From Protula sp. h YS-2021 (taxonomy: Eukaryota; Annelida; Polychaeta; Sabellida; Serpulidae), in NCBI GenBank assembly GCA_949752745.1, contig OX457026.1, positions 23,377,308 through 23,441,307 on the forward strand: a stretch of DNA of 64,000 bases, given 5' to 3'. Position numbers and translations under genes: made by a program. Of this stretch, positions 58,769-64,000 are shown one piece after another; the first letter of the stretch is position 1; each line of letters starts with the position of its first letter. The notes beneath the pieces are model-generated. The model searched no databases. It was not told the origin of the DNA and saw nothing but the letters and a program-made list of their open reading frames with translations.

Positions 58769-60221
58769 CGGCAAGGCACAGCCTTATAATGAACGGAAAT
58801 AGAAGCAGACGATGCGGCAAAGAGGACACAATATCCGGTGAGGAAATGACAGGATATTAAGCGTCCAGACTTCATCTTCTGTGACGCCATAAAATTCATA
58901 AGATATATGTGTTAATTTTGTTTAGAAATATTCATTTGCCAAACAAAAAAAAAAATAAATAAATAAAAATAAAATAAATTTAAAAAAAATAAAGATATCT
59001 GCTGTAAGGCCTGTCTCTTCGACTATCTAAAAATATTGAATTACGCATACAGAATTTTTGCCTGAGGTTTTAATTGAGGTATTTAACGAAACGTCATGTG
59101 ACAGTGGAGAGAATTTCGACATTTCCCTTTTAAAGAATGCCATCGAGGGATTTTAGAAGGGGCTACAGACGGAGTCACAATAATACTCTTAAGTCATCCC
59201 ATTACTGCGTACCAGAAGCACCAGTAGCTGATTGTCTCTACCAGTCGTCCAGTTCTCTTGTATTTGTTTGCCCAGAAGGTAATCGGTACCCGGTACGCCA
59301 AATTCTCTTCATTCGGAACACTGGCGTGATCTGTGTAGCAGTAAATACCACACCGCTTCGATCGGTCACGCTTGCTAATTTGGCTCGTCCAGGAGGCGCT
59401 GCTGAACATACGTGTAGTTCGTTGTCACTTTGTTGCTAGTACGTTTTTAAGGGGTAACCAAAACACTCAATTGGCCTTAATTTTGTATTGGTGATCAGTG
59501 ACCTAACCCACTCATCCGCTTACCTAAATAAGGCAACTGGAGCAAACATCAATAAGCGGAGACACAATTTCGTCTCCGAGATTTATGTAAAAAGAACCAG
59601 GACTTCAGTTTTTGGGGGGGATAATCACAGAAGCAGAGAAACTAAGAAACATAGATGTCAATGGAGAAATGCATCACAATCACTTTGTAATAGATACAGC
59701 GCTCTTTTTTGTGTTAGAAACCAAGTATAATGTCATAAATAAATTTTCCCACATTCCAATAAACCTTTGACACCTTTTAGATGCTCCACGGCAGAGAAAA
59801 TCAACTTTTAGTCTATTTTTCTCATTTGTTTCTTTATGTTTTTTCCACACTGGCAGTTTCATCTACTGAGCATGAGCACTCGAAACCGTGAACTGGCCGT
59901 TGTTATAAAACAGCTGACCTGTGAGGAGATCTCTCTGTTATGTATAAACACGGATGGATATTTCTATCTATCTAGCCGTACTGTGCATCCCACAGTGTTA
60001 AGTGTTCTTGCACATAAGTGAAAAAGTACATGTGAGTGTCCACGTGATTAAAATCTATATTTCAGTGACTTTGAAAAAAAGTGATTCCTCTCCTTTATGA
60101 GTACTATTTTGAGCGGAATCTCCAATGGGTCTGCGGTGTAAAAAGGTGTTATACACAACAGACCGAACCGCCGTAGAGGCCGGCTGTTGAACAACAACGG
60201 TGAACTGGCTAATCCCTTGTT
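58769..60221. other. no firm gene
   Basis: A 100-codon plus frame at 59137-59439 (MPSRDFRRGYRRSHNNTLKS ...) and an 80-codon frame at 59488-59730 carry no recognisable domain. A-rich tract at 58940-59000. Confidence 0.25.
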
Positions 60222-60273
60222 TACACATTCGAACCCGGGACCACACTCGAACCAACTGAGCTAATCAACCCAG
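60222..60273 (-). ncRNA. tRNA-like sequence / SINE head (minus)
   Basis: The minus strand reads GATTAGCTCAGTTGG (A-box TAGCTCAGTTGG at 60252-60263), then 15 nt, then GGGTTCGAATG (B-box, 60226-60236). The A-B spacing is too short for an anticodon arm, so this is not a functional tRNA; it fits a tRNA-derived SINE head or a deleted pseudogene. Confidence 0.5.
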
Positions 60274-61474
60274 AGTTTCTCGGACTTACTGCACATCCAC
60301 GAATGTTAAAATCTCCTGGGAAAGTTCGCCGCTAGGGACTGAAGGGGGGAGAGGTGTCTTTCTTTTGCACGAGCGTATTATGTTCTTGTTTCAAGAAACC
60401 AAGGCAACCAATTCTCCTTCTGTGCCAAAATTACAAGTGACGGAAAAGAAAACACGATCATTAGAATCTTTTATGCGACACAAATAAGTATTTATGTACG
60501 AGCACGCCATTGAGTAGCATACCACATTGCTGGACTGTGTTTTGTTATGGCAACAAAACAAACGAAGACGATATCTCACTGATGATTCCAAGTAAATGTC
60601 ACGGACATAACTAGAAACGTAAAAAAAATTCCTTTAGTTCAAGAAGTCATTTGCATCCAAGGGCAGCACGAGTATTAGGTCCTCAATAATACATCTGTCT
60701 TCTCTCTAACTTCTACAAGAGCTTCCCGTGCCCTTTTATCATAACCTGATACCCTGTCTTACGCATGAAAGAAGGCTAAATGTATTATGGCAATCTTTAG
60801 CAACAGCAAAATAAGAGGTGGCCAAGAACTTGTCCAAGGTTGTTCTGGCGATGTTTGCGGCGAAGTAGTGCCTTACACGGAAGTCTCCGACCTACGGATG
60901 GAACACACGAGTAGTCGTGGCAGACGATCAAAGTGCTCTTCTGAAAAAAGCAAAATCCCTGTGGGATTCCATGCTAAAGTAGTTGTTTTATATTTTATTG
61001 GTAATTGTACAAATATTCAAACTATTTATATTCATGAAAATAGATCCTTAGAAAAAGGGAACATCTTTGCAAGAAATAAGACGTAAAAGTTCTTATGTAA
61101 GGGAGATGACAAGCATTTAGTTGAATTTTTGGTTAAGAGTTGGATGTGTAACGCAACCAAAAATATTTTCTAAGCTGAGTACACTGTGTGGGAGAAAATG
61201 CTCTACCCTGAGAGGGTGATGAGGCAACATTTAGTTCAGCTATTAGCAATAGGCATTCATTGTCAAGTAACACAAAGCATAAAAAGACACTTTGACTTTG
61301 AACCAACTGTATAAAGTAGTCCCTGGAGGGAAATTAAAGATCATTCCGCATGAAAAGTTGGTATCTTTCATGACGGTTTTATGGAAAAAGTGACTAGTCG
61401 CAACATCTATTCATATACCAACCCGGCCTTCTGCTGGCATACTATAGATCATAAATATGTGAACCCACACCGTA
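60274..61474. other. no firm gene
   Basis: A plus frame at 60787-61086 (GGQELVQGCSGDVCGEVVPY ...) follows ATCTTTAG and is mildly protein-like, without family or donor support. Confidence 0.2.
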
Positions 61475-62220
61475 TTCATATCTGGCCGACAGAGGGGAGA
61501 CATATGTGGTGTTTGTAGGTTTTGTGTGCCAGTCGGTTGTGAACAAAATGTTCTGTGCAAGATATCTCGAGCACGACAGGTCGGACTGACTTCAAACCTG
61601 GCTTGATTATTCCTTTTGGGAAGTTGGGGCCGTTCTTTCAATTTCTGATAAATGTTACGTCAAGGGAAGCATATGACGCCATTACGCAAAAATCTTGTGT
61701 GCAAAATTTCTCAGTTGCTGAACATTGGAGAAAGTTCAAACTTGGTGGAATTGTTGCTTGTTAGGTTATCTGGTGTCATTACGTAAAATATGTATATAAT
61801 TTGAACTGGATTTTGGACAGATATCTCGATAACGGAAACTTGAAAATTTTTTATGTATATTCCTTGTTCATTCGGACGCCTCTATCAATTTTTGACGCAT
61901 TTAGCGAAGTTAAGAAAGGCGTCAATACATTAAAATCTTGTATGTAAAATTTCTCAGCCGTTCACCATCGGAGAAAGTTCAAACTTGGTGGAAATGTTGT
62001 TTGGTAGGTTCGAAAGATTCTGTCAAAATATTCCCGAAGTAGAGCGAACGAAAACGGCATATGGCGTCACTAGGTAAAAAATAGATAAAACTTATCTCGA
62101 TAGCTACAGTCGTATCGAGTTCGAATTGGGTGTAGTTGTTAAACGATAAACTCAGATATAAAATTAAGAAAAGCGCCACTGGGTAAGAAATATTATGTGA
62201 TATATTTTGTAGTCGCTGAA
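61475..62220 (-). mobile_element. hairpin-ended repeat with ~243-bp tandem core (minus)
   Basis: The phrase AAATTTCTCAG ... GGAGAAAGTTCAAACTTGG occurs at about 61703 and 61947 (about 243 bp apart). On the minus strand it matches 5863-6180 in order, including TTGCACAGAACATTTTGTT and a decayed terminal hairpin (TATGTCT ... AGATATG, 61477-61503). No protein encoded. Confidence 0.6.
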
Positions 62221-62859
62221 TCTAATCATCGCACCACATCTTCCCCGTTCACTTAACACAGTTATTAACTACGCTTGAGATTTCAGCGTTTTGCAGAAGA
62301 TCCTTGAATGTTCTCGCATTCCTTAGACATACAGCCCTCTACCACCTCCCACTTACGTTTCAGTCGGAAGCATGTCAGGATTTAGGGACACTGGGGAGGG
62401 TTACGAATATGGTCGTATTTACAGGCCTCAGCAGGTCTAGCTATTTGTTTGTTTGTTTTGTTTTTTTTTTTGTTTTTTTTGTTTGTTTGTTTTTTTTGGC
62501 CGCAAACTTCTCTTCATTTGGATGCCAAGCTGTTCCATATATGGGAGTGATTGTGTAAGGTTAACAACGTTTGTAGTATCTGGTAGTATTTTTAACTCTT
62601 TTTTTTTACTTAAAAAAAAAATGAAGTAGGGAACTGGTGATGTAGCGACAACCTTCCACACCTAGATAAGAAACACTGTGGTAAAACCTGATTACAACTA
62701 CCACCTTCAAGAGCTAGATAAAAAGACGCACAGTAAAACTTGCTTACAGAGACTACCTTCAGGTTGTTCAATACTGAACTACTGACACTTTAACAAACAA
62801 CCAAATAACAATTAAGTTTTCCAATATTTTTTTATTTTCCTTTCACCAAAAGATAAGAA
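62221..62859. other. no gene; T-rich tract
   Basis: TTTG/TTTTT tract at about 62446-62497. Nothing else supported. Confidence 0.45.
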
Positions 62860-63004
62860 TTAACAATTTATTTCACTCCTTGACATACGAAAAATGAAGC
62901 ATTATTAATTTATATGATATTCGCATTATCGCTAGTCTATTCAAGAAAAGCCTACCGAAAAATATCTGGTTTCCTATTTGTTCAAAAATTCTTATTTTAA
63001 ATGT
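62860..63004. repeat. dispersed copy of the 31-kb inverted-repeat arm
   Basis: Shares AAAGATAAGAATT, AAAATGAAGCATTATT and CTACCGAAAAATATCTGGTT with the reverse complement of 31119-31290. It directly abuts the next repeat. Confidence 0.7.
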
Positions 63005-63008
63005 TCTT

Positions 63009-63556
63009 ATTCCCACTTGGCATTGAAAATGCCAAATGGGGATGGATTGCCTTGAATTCTTCACCTATTTTTTTTCCTCCTTTTTTTTCTTCTACCGCCG
63101 AATCGGTTTCCAGACATCCCCGACGAGACCGCTGAAGCTAGACCAACCAAACTTGGCACATGTATGGAAGGTCATCTGAAGTGGTGCACCTGATAAACAT
63201 TTTTGACCTTGACTTTACTGGTCAAGGTCAAATCGCGAAAAAGGTCAAACGGTTTTCAGATAATTACTGCTAGGCCGTTGAAGCTAGAAAAGCCAAGGTA
63301 TAACTTCCGGTGTCCTTGACCTCCAGGTCACTTTCGAGCCCCAAACCGGAAGTTGGCCCTTATCTCGAAAACGGTAAGATATAGAGCAATGTTGACCTCA
63401 TTTTCGACCTCCACCCCCTATACAACGATACGTAAGGTATAACTTCCGGTGTCCTTGACCTCCAAGTCAATTTCGAGCCCCAAACCGGAAGTTGGCCCTT
63501 ATCTCGCAAACGGTAAGAGACAGAGCAATTTTGACCTCATTTTAGACTTCAATCCT
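63009..63556 (+). mobile_element. hairpin-ended repeat, copy 2 (3'-truncated)
   Basis: About 90% identical by eye to 55776 onward: TTGGCATT-GAA-AATGCCAA (63017-63035), then the same ordered phrases, including TATCTCGAAAACGGTAAGA and ACGATACGTAAGGTATAACT twice. Similarity ends near 63556 without the terminal hairpin and CTAG. Confidence 0.7.
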
Positions 63557-63646
63557 CTATACTTGGGGCGATTCATTTATAATCACTGAACTCCTGAGCA
63601 GAAAGCAATAGGAAAGAAGTCCTTTCATAACACATACTCACTCCTT

Positions 63647-63680
<34 letters not shown>

Positions 63681-63786
63681 AGGGACTCCAGCATTTAAAA
63701 CCACCGCGCGGACTTTACAAGCAATCAGCTGTGAACTGTGCAATTTGTTTCCAAGCTGTCTGTGCATCCCACCCACTCCCCTCCAG
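63557..63786. other. short spacer with poly-A tract
   Basis: Poly-A of about 31 at 63649-63679. The phenylalanine-rich minus frame crossing it is an artefact. Confidence 0.6.
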
Positions 63787-64000
63787 CGAGCAGGCGATTA
63801 AAGATTTGAGCAAGCACGAGCTGGCTGCAACAGGGGTCTTTTTCAAATGCGAACGAAAGTGGCTTTCGATTACGGAAGTTAATGATGATTTGAGAGTTAA
63901 GCGACGCAGTGAAGAGACCATTAACCGAGTAGTAACATCGGTAATGACCCCGTCAGCTAAGGAAGCTGCTGGAAACACGGGAATAACTCCGAGACTCGCA
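63787..64000 (+). CDS. internal coding exon, open to the window edge
   Basis: A strong acceptor (GCATCCCACCCACTCCCCTCCAG) precedes 214 nt with one continuous frame: EQAIKDLSKHELAATGVFFK, CERKWLSITEVNDDLRVKRR, SEETINRVVTSVMTPSAKEA, AGNTGITPRLA. Charged, helix-forming composition and even codon use are typical of real protein, and GC is higher than nearby. The frame is also open upstream of the acceptor (CAICFQAVC), so the exon start could lie earlier. The gene continues right of the window. I do not recognise the family. The 87-codon minus frame over the same bases is a shadow. Confidence 0.55.

Noticed and set aside
60222..60273. Functional tRNA gene
   Set aside because: The space between A- and B-boxes cannot hold an anticodon arm.
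63573..63978. Minus frames over the right-edge exon, including one with poly-Phe
   Set aside because: One crosses a poly-A tract, and the other is the antisense shadow of a better-supported plus frame with a strong acceptor.

Overview
The window is eukaryotic, AT-rich and mostly non-coding. It contains no rRNA gene, no intact transposase or reverse transcriptase and no bacterial-style gene cluster. Coding signal is limited to short, intron-separated exon candidates. The repeat landscape resembles a mollusc or related marine invertebrate: hairpin-ended elements with tandem cores, ACGG/GACA tetranucleotide tracts, many minisatellites and long poly-G/C runs. The lineage is an inference from repeat style, not a proven assignment.

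Layout. 1-11 kb: a 72-copy 33-bp minisatellite (1400-3777), a 45-bp array (4129-4495), a 51-bp array (5409-5668) and a hairpin-ended repeat (5850-6189). 11-22 kb: a (TA)33 tract, hairpin-ended repeats at 11.5-12.85 kb, tandem arrays of 28, 15 and 34 bp, and a 119-bp TIR element. 22-25 kb: a C-rich minisatellite, then the best multi-exon gene model, on the minus strand (25053 to 23709 and perhaps 23109), product unrecognised. 26-33 kb: further repeats, clustered CRE-like octamers and weak exon candidates. 33.1-38.2 kb: a 5.05-kb composite with 13-bp terminal inverted repeats and a matching 6-bp flanking duplication, holding a degenerate array, a nested insertion, a 51-bp array and an alternating two-type 156-bp array. 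39-51 kb: palindrome clusters, a GT/G-rich minisatellite and three more TIR elements (44.9-46.0, 47.3-48.2, 50.2-50.4 kb). 52-64 kb: a minus-strand internal exon (52482-52555), several hairpin-ended elements, a 21-bp minisatellite, a minus-strand first-exon candidate (58719-58768), a tRNA-like sequence, and an open exon running off the right edge (63787-64000).

The most unusual content is a set of non-autonomous repeats sharing an architecture: a 5' motif ACAAG followed by a perfect short hairpin whose stem bases change in compensated pairs between copies; a core of tandem units; a tetranucleotide-like tract; and a terminal hairpin followed in several cases by CTAG or CTAA. This recalls Helitron/Helentron-type and bivalve 'pearl'-type elements, but no Rep/helicase gene is present, so the class is inferred. 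All boundaries, periods and palindromes were read by eye; no database search or alignment was run.
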